Part shown: positions 7,963-15,666 of the stretch, one piece after another
Position numbering within the stretch: the first letter of the stretch is position 1
Layout of the letters: each line of letters opens with the position of its first letter
Source: Verrucomicrobiales bacterium
GTDB lineage: Bacteria > Verrucomicrobiota > Verrucomicrobiia > Verrucomicrobiales > Akkermansiaceae
Direction: 5' to 3'
Assembly: GCA_002729295.1 (NCBI GenBank)
Contig: PBTU01000038.1
Coordinates: forward strand, 28,367-47,228
Length of the DNA: 18,862 bases
The notes under the pieces: generated by a model
The model's database searches: none
What the model saw: the letters and a program-made list of their open reading frames with translations, nothing else
What the model was told of the DNA's origin: nothing
Program-made: the position numbers and the translations under genes

Positions 7963-8169
7963 GTGAATGTGTATTTGACTCAACAGGCTGAAAGTGATCC
8001 CGGCGTCATTCCTGAACTGCGCGACCGAAAGCATGCGGCGGAATTGGTTGCCACTGCCTTGGAACATTTTGATCTCTTCAGTGGGTTGTCGGATCGCGAC
8101 GATGTTTCGGTGGAGGAGTTCATCACGGGGGAGCCGGGAAACTGGCAGACCAGGGATGACGGGAGATAG
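7963..8169 (+). CDS. Hypothetical small protein (doubtful)
   Basis: A 68-codon frame with a GTG start, with no family recognised. The product is acidic and soluble, with a helix-like stretch (KHAAELVATALEHFDLF, about residues 23-39) and no signal peptide or membrane segment. It lies alone in the 382-base space between the divergent phosphatase start (7874) and the protease start (8257). A G-rich run lies close upstream of the GTG but is not a clean Shine-Dalgarno. The amino-acid composition is plausible for a real protein, but nothing else supports it. Apart from this frame, the space should contain promoters for the phosphatase and the protease, and no convincing -35/-10 pair was found. Confidence 0.3.
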   Translation: MNVYLTQQAESDPGVIPELRDRKHAAELVATALEHFDLFSGLSDRDDVSVEEFITGEPGNWQTRDDGR

Positions 8170-8256
8170 GAGTTTAAAATGAATTGTTTTTCAGAGGTTC
8201 AAGACTCCACCGTTGAGAGGAACGAAAACTAAGAAATAAGCCAATTCCTCATATTG

Positions 8257-9027
8257 ATGAATACTAGAATTAGCCATTTAGCAAAGTTGCTTCAAGCGGG
8301 AATTGTTTGGCTATTGCTTCCTTGCTGTTCTTCGGAATTGACCCTGGGGGATCCGGTGCAGCCTCCTCCCAAGGGTGATCCGGGGATATTTAAAGTTTAC
8401 CGTCGTGATGGTGACTCGGTGATGGCGGGGGGCTGGTCGAGCGGGATGAACCTATCGGGTGTTTCATTTGATCAACGGCAAACTGCGACTTTGGTGAGTC
8501 GGCGACATGTTGTCATGGCGAATCACTTTCAACGAGGGGTAGGGAGTAAGCTTGTATTTCATGACCGTCGGGGGAAATTTCTAGAGCGAACTTTGGTGAA
8601 GACTCGGACAGTGCATGGTGATGTCGCGGTGGGACTTTTGAGCGAGCCGGTCCCTGCGAATTATCGAGTGTATCCTCTGCCGGCAGCGAGAGAGGACCCT
8701 TCTTTTTTGATCGGCCGTCCGGTTATGGTGAGCGATCAAAACCGACGGCTCTTTTTTCATAAAGTGCGGACAGTGAACCGCTTTATAATCGCCTTTGAAT
8801 ATGATGTGGCTGACACCCATGGTTGGGGGAAGAAGCTCATTAAGGGGGATAGTGGAAATCCCTCTTTCTTGATCGATGGGCAGGAGCTTGTTTTAGTCGA
8901 AACTCACACCAGCGGAGGTCCGGGAGCGGGACCGTTTTATGGGAGCGCCATTGTGCAGGAGAAATTGAGAAAGGTGATGGCGGAGATGGATCCTCGATAC
9001 ACTTTTCGGACCGTCAATGTGCGATGA
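8257..9027 (+). CDS. Trypsin-fold serine protease-like putative lipoprotein
   Basis: A 256-residue exported protein. Residues 1-25 are a signal sequence ending LLLPCCSS, so a lipoprotein anchored at C23 or C24 is likely although the lipobox is not ideal. The body has a chymotrypsin-like layout with all three catalytic positions in order: H90 in MANHF, D122 in HGDVAVGLL and S199 in KGDSGNPSF. The GDSGNP block is the classic nucleophile motif. The short loops and absence of a PDZ domain set it apart from DegP/HtrA. Substrate unknown. The ATG at 8257 is chosen over the TTG one codon earlier. Its TGA ends one base before the end of the convergent channel gene, with no terminator between them. Confidence 0.72.
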   Translation: MNTRISHLAKLLQAGIVWLLLPCCSSELTLGDPVQPPPKGDPGIFKVYRRDGDSVMAGGWSSGMNLSGVSFDQRQTATLVSRRHVVMANHFQRGVGSKLVFHDRRGKFLERTLVKTRTVHGDVAVGLLSEPVPANYRVYPLPAAREDPSFLIGRPVMVSDQNRRLFFHKVRTVNRFIIAFEYDVADTHGWGKKLIKGDSGNPSFLIDGQELVLVETHTSGGPGAGPFYGSAIVQEKLRKVMAEMDPRYTFRTVNVR

Positions 9028-9028
9028 G

Positions 9029-9992
9029 TCAGATGGAGTCCTTTCCGACTGATTTGGAAAGCCGGGCCACGCTGTTGTTGAGATCGCGCAGTTGATTGGA
9101 GAGGGCGGAAATTTGATTCTCAAGGCTCAAGGCATCGTCGGAGTTTTCCAAAGCAGCCTCTGCTCTTTTTATGGACTCGATTTCGGCATCGACGCGGGCG
9201 TTATCCATGCCGTTGACGATCACGCCGATGACGAGATTGAGCATGATCATGGTGCCAAGGAGGACAAAACTGACGAAGTAGATGACTCCGAGAATAGGTT
9301 GAGCCTGGGGTTCCAGAGGAGGATAGTTGGCGGCAAGGTCCGCAGCGGAGAGGTTGTATCCCTGATAGATGTCCGAGCCGTAGATTTGGAGATACATCAC
9401 GTCGGTCCAGTCTTCGAGGGTGACGATCCGGAAGAGGGAGAGGAGGGCGTCGCCGAGATGGCCAAAATGCACCGGGTCATTTGCTCCGAAGAAGAGTACT
9501 CCTGCTACACCATAGACGTAAAACAGGAGGAATAGAAGAAGGGAGACATAGACCATGGAGGGAAGGCTTTTGAGAAGTGCCGAGACGAGGATCTGTAGTT
9601 TGGGGACAGCGGAGAGCAGCCGCATGACCCGTAGTAAACGGAAGAGTCGTAGAACCGGCCCGAAGCTGCCACTGGCGGGAATGAGGCAGATCGCGACAAT
9701 GATGAAGTCGAAAACATTCCATGGGTCTTTGAAAAAATCGAGCGGGCGGGGGGAGTGGGCGACGAGCTTGAGCGCGACCTCGCTAATCGAAAATTAGCAG
9801 GACAAGTAAGTCGAGCGTTTTTAAGAGAGTATGGTGGGCCTCCAGAGTTGGTTGGTGGGTCTCGATGCCAACAAGGAGTCCGGCAAAAACGATGAGGCCG
9901 ATGATGAATCTCTTAAAAAGTGAGGATGAGACGATTTGCTGGGAGAGTTTTTTCACGGCAGGCGAGATCGTTGAAAGACGATGATTCGGCAA
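9029..9992 (-). pseudogene. Voltage-gated cation channel (BacNav/ion_trans type), split by a frameshift
   Basis: A six-helix single-domain channel that would form tetramers in the inner membrane. The first part (9992-9783, TTG start, or GTG at 9956) gives S1 (FIIGLIVFAGLLVGIET) and the start of S2, ending LLVLLIFD-stop. The second frame, open from 9793 to 9029, continues SEVALKLVAHSPRPLDFF, then DPWNVFDFIIV (S3) and an S4 with four arginines at every third position (VLRLFRLLRVMRLL). The pore follows with filter TLEDWTD at 9421-9401, then S6 and a C-terminal coiled coil. Removing one base near 9785-9795 restores LLIFISEVALKL, the normal S2. The break lies in a hairpin GCTAAT/ATTAGC. It may be a true mutation or a sequencing error. 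The gene lies 19 bases after the DUF4340 gene on the same strand. Confidence 0.75.
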
Positions 9993-10011
9993 GCGGAATT
10001 ATCATGCCGGA

Positions 10012-12255
10012 CTATTCAAGTAATTCGACTTCGAGGGATCTCTCGGAGTCATCAGTGATTAGGAAGAAGCTGCTATTTGTGGAACTGCTTCCGTAGTGGA
10101 AAAGTTTGGCTTTTCCGGGAACAGGAGTAAGCTTGAGAGTGTGAGGGATGAGCCCCTGAATTTTTCCGGTCTCGTCAATTTTTTCGGTGAGGACAGTGAT
10201 TTCAAGCTCGGGTTGTTGTAGCAGTTCGGAAGCGTTTTCCGAAATTGGTCCCAGCCAGCGATTGACTTTTAATTCGGTGAGACGCTTCAGGAGACGGTTT
10301 GCTTTGTTGATGTTGAGCTTGGCTGAGACGTCCGTGGAGCCTTGCTGTGCAGTCCATTTTTCGCGCACGAAATTTTGATTTAATTGCAGGACGGGTTGCC
10401 CGGCGCGCTTGATGACGAGGCCTTTGACTTCGAAGGCGTCGATATTCCAGAGTGCGGTATTTTGCCAGCGAAAAGAGGCCAGCGGCATGGAGATTAGGCT
10501 GCCGGGATCAATTTCGACCACTCTGCTGGAGCCCATGCGGTGGGCGTAAAAATGAGCTCTTCCTTTCACTGCGACTTTGAGATCTGCCGATTGGGTCTCA
10601 TTTTTCACGGTGACCGTTCTGGCTTTTTCTAAACCGTAAAGATCGAGGTCGATTTGGGTTTCGGAGAGAGGAAATTGCAAGATTCGCGAGGTGTTCGTGG
10701 TGAGCTTGCCTTTGAGGGCTTCATCGTAGTCAGCCTTGGTGATTTCCAGCACCTTGTTGCCTTTGTCGCGAACGGCGTAATAGTGTGGGAGAACCTTTTG
10801 TCCGATGATAAACTCGGCAAGTTTGCCGTTTCGGAGTGAGAATTCGATCTGCCTGATCGGTTGATCAAGGCCGTAATCGGGTAGTTTCATCGCCGTGGCA
10901 GCATCATCGGTGAATTGCTTGATCTTGTTTTTGAAGAGGGTGAGGAAAAGTGAATTCACTTGCTCTTCGTTGCACGGTCCTTGGTAGTTAATTTCGCTTC
11001 TTCCTGATTCGTCGAGGAATTGATAAGCCTCGGCGTGCCAACGATAGGCGCGTTCGTGGGGATCTTTCTCGAGCTTGAGTTTGATATGACGGCCCAGTCC
11101 GTCGGTCATTTGGAGTCCGTCGATATCGGCAACTTGTAGCGAGGTAATGGTGCGGTCGCGGAGGTCGTTGACGTTGCGCGGAATGGAGGCGAGGGGAGTG
11201 CCCTGGACGCGGGGAATACGGAGGATGGCGGGGCGTCGGTGCCCGGGTTCATCGTGAACGACGGCATAAACGAAGGGGTCTTCTTCCTTTTCTGGAGGGT
11301 AAAACGAAGCCTTCACCGGAGTTCCCAGCGTGCCGTCGGGATTGTAGAATCGGAGGGACACTGAGAAGTCGATATTCTCGGGAAGGGGCTCGGGGAGAGT
11401 GAGCGCCGATTCGTCGAAGACGGCATCGGCTGAGAGATTGGTGAGGCCGAGGACGAGTTGGTTCGCGGTTGCCTCATTGGCCGGGAGGTCAAAAGGTTTG
11501 GTGATGAGCCAGGGAGCTTTAGTGCTGGGAGCCGAGCGTCGGAGGATGATTTCGGAGTTTTTTTCCTCGAGGGTAATCTCGGCGGCGATGATCGCAGGAT
11601 TGTAAAAGACGCGGTGATCCCGAAAGCGGAGGAGTCCTTGGGAAAAGAGGGAGCGGATTCCCTCGCGTCGGATCTTGGGATCAACAACGTCAGCGCAAAC
11701 ATAAAGGTAGTCTTTTTTGTCATCTTCCTTTGGGCGGATAACGACGGTGGCGTAGCTGGTACGGTTCTTGGCCTTTTCTCCGGCGTTGACCAATTGTGTT
11801 TCCTCTTCGGCCAGGCTGCGCCAGGCGGTGTATCGACCGATGTCGAAGTGGCAAAGGTGGCGGCCGGATTTGTCGAAGAGCTTGATCTCTATACGGGTGT
11901 CCCGAAGGCCGAAGTCGGAGAGGCTATCTATTTTTTCCCGCTCAATAGTGTCTTCGATCTTTAGCTTGCTGGAGAAATTGAGGATGGACTGAACAAAGCG
12001 GGCGTCGGCATAATCCTCCTTGGGGGACTCCATGATCCAGGTGCCGCCTTTGTTAATTAGGAGAGACTCGGCCTCGTTGGTGAGGATCTCGATCCGTCCG
12101 ACGTCCTTGGGGTCGAATTGGTAAACCCTATCGCCTTTTCCCAGGGAGAGTGAGCCAAAGAGAAAGTCGAGATTGCCATGCATCTGCTGCAATGTCACCA
12201 GAGTTCCCAACGCGATTGCGATGAGGCCAAAGCAGATTGTAGGCAGGTGTTTCAT
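10012..12255 (-). CDS. DUF4340 domain protein of a Gld-like ABC operon
   Basis: A 747-residue protein from ATG 12255. A GTG at 12267 would add four residues and overlap the stop of the upstream gene (TAG at 12260-12262). There is one N-terminal membrane helix (about 4-23, PTICFGLIAIALGTLVTL). The rest is a large periplasmic part built of repeated beta-rich segments such as VGRIEILT, GGTWIMESP, DYGLDQPIRQIEF and AEFIIGQ, the pattern seen in DUF4340. Such proteins regularly follow GldG-like genes next to ABC transporters. Their biochemical function is unknown, and a role as a periplasmic partner of the transporter is inferred from context. The channel gene follows after 19 bases. The body shows no catalytic motif that I recognise. 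Confidence 0.8.
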   Translation of the reverse strand: MKHLPTICFGLIAIALGTLVTLQQMHGNLDFLFGSLSLGKGDRVYQFDPKDVGRIEILTNEAESLLINKGGTWIMESPKEDYADARFVQSILNFSSKLKIEDTIEREKIDSLSDFGLRDTRIEIKLFDKSGRHLCHFDIGRYTAWRSLAEEETQLVNAGEKAKNRTSYATVVIRPKEDDKKDYLYVCADVVDPKIRREGIRSLFSQGLLRFRDHRVFYNPAIIAAEITLEEKNSEIILRRSAPSTKAPWLITKPFDLPANEATANQLVLGLTNLSADAVFDESALTLPEPLPENIDFSVSLRFYNPDGTLGTPVKASFYPPEKEEDPFVYAVVHDEPGHRRPAILRIPRVQGTPLASIPRNVNDLRDRTITSLQVADIDGLQMTDGLGRHIKLKLEKDPHERAYRWHAEAYQFLDESGRSEINYQGPCNEEQVNSLFLTLFKNKIKQFTDDAATAMKLPDYGLDQPIRQIEFSLRNGKLAEFIIGQKVLPHYYAVRDKGNKVLEITKADYDEALKGKLTTNTSRILQFPLSETQIDLDLYGLEKARTVTVKNETQSADLKVAVKGRAHFYAHRMGSSRVVEIDPGSLISMPLASFRWQNTALWNIDAFEVKGLVIKRAGQPVLQLNQNFVREKWTAQQGSTDVSAKLNINKANRLLKRLTELKVNRWLGPISENASELLQQPELEITVLTEKIDETGKIQGLIPHTLKLTPVPGKAKLFHYGSSSTNSSFFLITDDSERSLEVELLE

Positions 12256-12259
12256 GTGA

Positions 12260-13828
12260 CTAGGCACGTCGGGAATTCCATACCATCATACTGGCCAGGA
12301 AGAGTCCGAAGGGGATAAAGAATACCGCAATTCGCTGGAGTTGGGTCACTTCTTCCTTGATGAGATTGAGGCGTCGGCGTTCCAAGCCTCGTGGGCCGAT
12401 GCCAATGAGTTCTTCGCGTCCAAGAAGCCAGTGGGTCGAGTTTTTAACGAAGTCCAATTGCGCGTTGCGAAGCCCCGGCTCCAGGAAGTCAGTGGTGGAG
12501 AGGATGATCATCTTGCTGACCTTGTCGGCGGTGAGGTCGTTGTTGGCATTTCCCTTGATGACGGCGGCTCCGATGGAGAGGGGGCCGGGGTTGTCGGTTT
12601 GGTCGTCGTAGGTCGGTTGGGATTGAGTGTAGTTGGTTTCACCCCAGTAGCGGGGGTCGGCCTCGATGAGTGAAATGCAGGTGATGCCTCGGGTGGCGAG
12701 ATCTTCCGCTCCCTCTCGGACCTCTAGGCTGGCAACGCGGCCCTCGAAAGTCGTCGATTTTCCCTCCAGCTTTGCTGAGACATTTGCGAGCGAGGTAAAT
12801 GCCGCCTGAACTTTGGTTTCGGTTCGTCCATTGCGGGTGGTGAGGACTCGGTCGTCTTGTAAGGTGACCCCATGATCGCGCATGAAAGCCCGTAGGTTGT
12901 CGGGGCGGGCGCTGGGATCGAGGTAGAACATGAGCGAAGCTGATTCACGACGCCAGTATTCCTTGAGAGCCTCCATTTCTTTTGGTTCGAAATCATATTG
13001 AGGGGCGACCAGAACGACGCCTTCGGCATTGTCGGGGATTTTTTCGAGTTCGGAAATGCGGACAGAGATGAGGAGGATATTTTGTTTTCCGAGGGCGTCG
13101 CGAAGAACAACCCAGGGTGAATTGGCATCGCCGACATCGATATCGCTTTTGTCTTCGAGGAGATACATCAAGCGGGGACGGCCTTCCAGGGCGGACTGAA
13201 GCGCGGAGCTGAGAAAATCTTCGTCCCGGTATCCGATGATACGGCGTTGTTTGTTTTCATCGATGCGCATGACGAGCATGTCCTTGATATTCAGGTAGCG
13301 TAAGCCGCCATTGATGGCTTCGAGGACTTTCTCGTCTTTGGTTTGATCCGGTTTTTCCTCCGGAGTGCTTTGGCGGGCGTCGATGATGAATATTTCGTCG
13401 CTGAAAAGCTGGTCGGCAAGGACCTCGCTGTAATTGTTGGCGACTTCGGCAGCCCGGTCTTTGTCAAGGATGGGATCGAGGTAGTCGACCTTGATTTTAC
13501 CACGGGCAAGTCGTTCGTATTCTTCGATGAGGGCGCGGAGCCTCGGGTAGTGAGGAGATCCTTTGCGGAGAGCTGCGATGACCTTTACTGGTTTTTCACG
13601 GTCCTGAAGAGAGGAGGAATCGAGAAGTTTGATGGTAGCCTCCGAGAGGGTAAAGGTAGCGCTTTGAGTGAGGTCTTTTCGACCGTGATGTGTGATGCCG
13701 AGGTAGAAGACGAAGCCCACACAGAGGACGGCGAAAATGATTTGCAGGACCGAGCGCAATCCGAGGCCGAGACGTCGGACGGGTTGCGGCGGCGGGGCCA
13801 TTTCGAAATTGGAATCTTGGTCAGACAT
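12260..13828 (-). CDS. GldG-like ABC transporter auxiliary protein
   Basis: A 522-residue protein with membrane helices at both ends (about 27-45 and 500-517) and a large periplasmic part between them, the layout of the GldG / ABC_transp_aux family. DLTQSATFTLSEATIKLL (52-69) is the usual segment after the first helix. VKVIAALRKG (81-90), a stretch beginning KIKVDYLDP (115-123), and later AEGVVLVAPQYDF and MEALKEYWRRESA resemble the family's IFT52-like fold. It begins three bases after the permease stop. It is thought to work with the ATPase and permease. In Flavobacteriia GldA/F/G are linked to gliding, but in other phyla the substrate is unknown, so no motility claim is made. A GGAAG about 10 bases before the ATG is one of the few Shine-Dalgarno-like sites here. 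Confidence 0.84.
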   Translation of the reverse strand: MSDQDSNFEMAPPPQPVRRLGLGLRSVLQIIFAVLCVGFVFYLGITHHGRKDLTQSATFTLSEATIKLLDSSSLQDREKPVKVIAALRKGSPHYPRLRALIEEYERLARGKIKVDYLDPILDKDRAAEVANNYSEVLADQLFSDEIFIIDARQSTPEEKPDQTKDEKVLEAINGGLRYLNIKDMLVMRIDENKQRRIIGYRDEDFLSSALQSALEGRPRLMYLLEDKSDIDVGDANSPWVVLRDALGKQNILLISVRISELEKIPDNAEGVVLVAPQYDFEPKEMEALKEYWRRESASLMFYLDPSARPDNLRAFMRDHGVTLQDDRVLTTRNGRTETKVQAAFTSLANVSAKLEGKSTTFEGRVASLEVREGAEDLATRGITCISLIEADPRYWGETNYTQSQPTYDDQTDNPGPLSIGAAVIKGNANNDLTADKVSKMIILSTTDFLEPGLRNAQLDFVKNSTHWLLGREELIGIGPRGLERRRLNLIKEEVTQLQRIAVFFIPFGLFLASMMVWNSRRA

Positions 13829-13831
13829 GGA

Positions 13832-14584
13832 TCAGGGCTTCCAGCGCCGGTAGTCCAGCAAGTGGTAGGTGAGGAAAATGAAAAATCCGCTCGCGGTCAG
13901 GTAGTAGACGAATGGTCGGGTATCGAAAAGGCCACGCGAGAATGAGCGGAGATGCTCCTGCGAGGAAATAAAATGGAAGAGAGGGGCGGCGGCGATTTGA
14001 TCGCCAAAAAAGTATGGGATTAGTCCCAGAAGAAAGTGCACGAAGAGAATGCCGACACAAACGATGCCCGCAATGATTTGGCTGGAAGTCATGCAGGAGG
14101 CCAGGCAGCCCATCGCGGTAAAGAGGGAGCCCATGAGAATCACGATAGTGAGGGCTCCGTAGAGTTCGCCATTGTTGAAGGGAGGCGGGATGTCATTGAG
14201 CATGGTAAAAAGCTGGAAATGAATCAGGGCGGGAATCCACAGGAGAATGAAGGTAAGGTAGGCCGCAAAGTATTTCGAAAGGACGACCTGCCAGGTTTTG
14301 ACCGGAGCGGTTAAAAGACCTTCGAGCGTGCCCGAGCGGTTCTCCTCGGAGAAGAGGCGCATCGTGAGAACTGGAAAAAGAAAGAGGAAGTAGAACCAAA
14401 AAATGGGCGATTGGAAAGTCGCAAAGATAAGGTTCTCGGACATCGCGCTCTCAGAGTATTCCTTGAGGGTGGTCGAGAGGGAGAGCCCCTGCATCATGGC
14501 GGCAAAGGCCATGATTAGCCAGCCAAAGGGAGTGAGGAAGTAGCTCTTAAGCTCTTTGAAAAAGAGGATTCGGAAGGTGCGCAT
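13832..14584 (-). CDS. ABC-2 type permease, GldF-like
   Basis: A 250-residue inner-membrane permease with about six hydrophobic segments. It starts MRTFRILFFKELKSYF, the cytoplasmic amphipathic start typical of ABC-2 permeases. MRLFSEENRSGTLEGLLTAPVKTWQVVLSKY is the coupling-helix region, although the run is best located as residues 75-105. The C-terminus is a short basic tail (YRRWKP). ATG 14584 is chosen. The open frame continues upstream to 14677, but that part lies inside the ATPase gene and encodes no family sequence. The gap to the ATPase stop is 17 bases. With the ATPase it forms the transporter core, and the cargo is unknown. Confidence 0.86.
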   Translation of the reverse strand: MRTFRILFFKELKSYFLTPFGWLIMAFAAMMQGLSLSTTLKEYSESAMSENLIFATFQSPIFWFYFLFLFPVLTMRLFSEENRSGTLEGLLTAPVKTWQVVLSKYFAAYLTFILLWIPALIHFQLFTMLNDIPPPFNNGELYGALTIVILMGSLFTAMGCLASCMTSSQIIAGIVCVGILFVHFLLGLIPYFFGDQIAAAPLFHFISSQEHLRSFSRGLFDTRPFVYYLTASGFFIFLTYHLLDYRRWKP

Positions 14585-14601
14585 CTGACAAAATTGAGGG
14601 C

Positions 14602-15534
14602 TTAGTCCCGGCGGGTAAGTTCTACAAAGACTTCTTCGAGATTTCCGCTGCGGCGGGCCAGCGAACGAAGCGGCCATTGCATCTTGTGGGCAATGGCCGA
14701 AATGCGGAGCCGGGTATCGGTATTAGGAGCAACAAACACGGTGTAGCGGCTCCAGCCGTCCTGAATCGGCTGACAGGCGACCTTGGTGACATCGTCGACC
14801 GCGCTGAGTTTTGTTTCAATTTCCTCCCGCGGGCCCTGAAGTTCGACCGAAATGCGACCTGCGCGGCGCATTGAGTTGACGAGATTTTGCGGAGTGTCGG
14901 CGGCTTTGACTTTTCCTTCGTCGATGATGACGACCTTATTGCAGGTCATTTCCACTTCGCTGAGGATATGAGTGGAGAGAAGGATGGTGTGGTTTTCACC
15001 GAGATTCTGAATCAAACTCCGAATTGCCCGGATTTGATTGGGGTCGAGACCATTGGTGGGCTCGTCGAGAATGAGGAGATCCGGCTCATGAATGAGGGCG
15101 TCAGCCAAGCCGACCCTCTGACGGTAGCCTTTCGAGAGAGTCTTGATCATCTTGCGGCGAACGTGGGTCAGTCCGCAGATGTCGAGGGTTTCTCCGAGGC
15201 GCTTGCGAAGTTGGCTGGCTTTGAGCCCGCGGAGGGATCCCCGGAAACGAAGGTATTCCCTCACTCGCATGTCGGTGTAGAGCGGGACGTTCTCGGGCAT
15301 GTAGCCGATATGATGGCGGACATCGAGCGATTCGCGAAAGATATCGTGGCCTGCGATACGGGCGGCACCGGAGCTCGGGGGGAGAAATCCGGTCAGCATC
15401 CGGAGGGTGGTGGTCTTACCGGCGCCATTGGGCCCGAGGAATCCGACGATCTCTCCTTTGGAGACTTCGAAGGAGATTCCGTCAACGGCGGTATGGCGAC
15501 CGTAGTTTTTGCTGAGATTGGCAACCTCTATCAT
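14602..15534 (-). CDS. ABC transporter ATP-binding protein, GldA-like
   Basis: A 310-residue ATPase and the first gene of the minus-strand operon. The nucleotide-binding domain occupies roughly residues 1-215: Walker A GPNGAGKT (34-41), the GYMPENVPLY region after the Q-loop (77-86), signature LSKGYRQR (133-140), Walker B LLILDE (153-158) and switch histidine H189. The signature carries SKGY where the canonical motif has SGGQ, which is common in the ABC-2/GldA group. Residues after about 225 form the extra C-terminal domain seen in ABC-2 and GldA-type ATPases. It would energise the 13832-14584 permease. The ATG at 15534 has no Shine-Dalgarno. Confidence 0.92.
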   Translation of the reverse strand: MIEVANLSKNYGRHTAVDGISFEVSKGEIVGFLGPNGAGKTTTLRMLTGFLPPSSGAARIAGHDIFRESLDVRHHIGYMPENVPLYTDMRVREYLRFRGSLRGLKASQLRKRLGETLDICGLTHVRRKMIKTLSKGYRQRVGLADALIHEPDLLILDEPTNGLDPNQIRAIRSLIQNLGENHTILLSTHILSEVEMTCNKVVIIDEGKVKAADTPQNLVNSMRRAGRISVELQGPREEIETKLSAVDDVTKVACQPIQDGWSRYTVFVAPNTDTRLRISAIAHKMQWPLRSLARRSGNLEEVFVELTRRD

Positions 15535-15666
15535 GCGAAAAATAAAAGTAGAATCGTGTGGTGTGCGATTGACTCGTTAGAGTGTGCCATCTACTTAACG
15601 GCATAATTTGTGCTCTCCAAGTCATATTCTCGACTCAGAGCCAAATAAAGAGCCATTAAGCCTGAC
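15535..15666. promoter_or_regulatory. Divergent promoter region between the ABC operon and sucA
   Basis: A 132-base gap between divergent genes, so promoters for both must lie here or nearby. On the plus strand TTGACT (15569-15574) resembles a -35 box and CATAAT (15602-15607) a -10 box, but they are 27 bases apart and cannot form one standard promoter. The region is A+T-richer than the flanking genes. Neither the sucA nor the ATPase start has a Shine-Dalgarno. No operator palindrome was recognised. Confidence 0.4.

Noticed and set aside
9783..9796. Programmed +1 frameshifting in the channel gene
   Set aside because: No known slippery or stimulatory arrangement of the prfB kind is present, and this channel family is not known to use it. 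A mutation or sequence error is simpler.
13343..13945. A 200-codon plus-strand open frame opposite the GldG-like gene
   Set aside because: No family sequence is seen, and it crosses the end of one real gene into the next on the opposite strand.
14585..14677. Upstream extension of the permease to 281 residues
   Set aside because: The added residues come from DNA coding the end of the ATPase and look nothing like a permease N-terminus. ATG 14584 fits the family.
14887..15606. A 239-codon plus-strand open frame opposite the ABC ATPase
   Set aside because: It is antisense to an intact ATPase with all motifs, and its acidic composition fits a mirror frame.
15569..15607. TTGACT and CATAAT as a sigma-70 promoter for sucA
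   Set aside because: The 27-base spacer is far outside the usual 16-18 bases, so the two boxes cannot be called one promoter.
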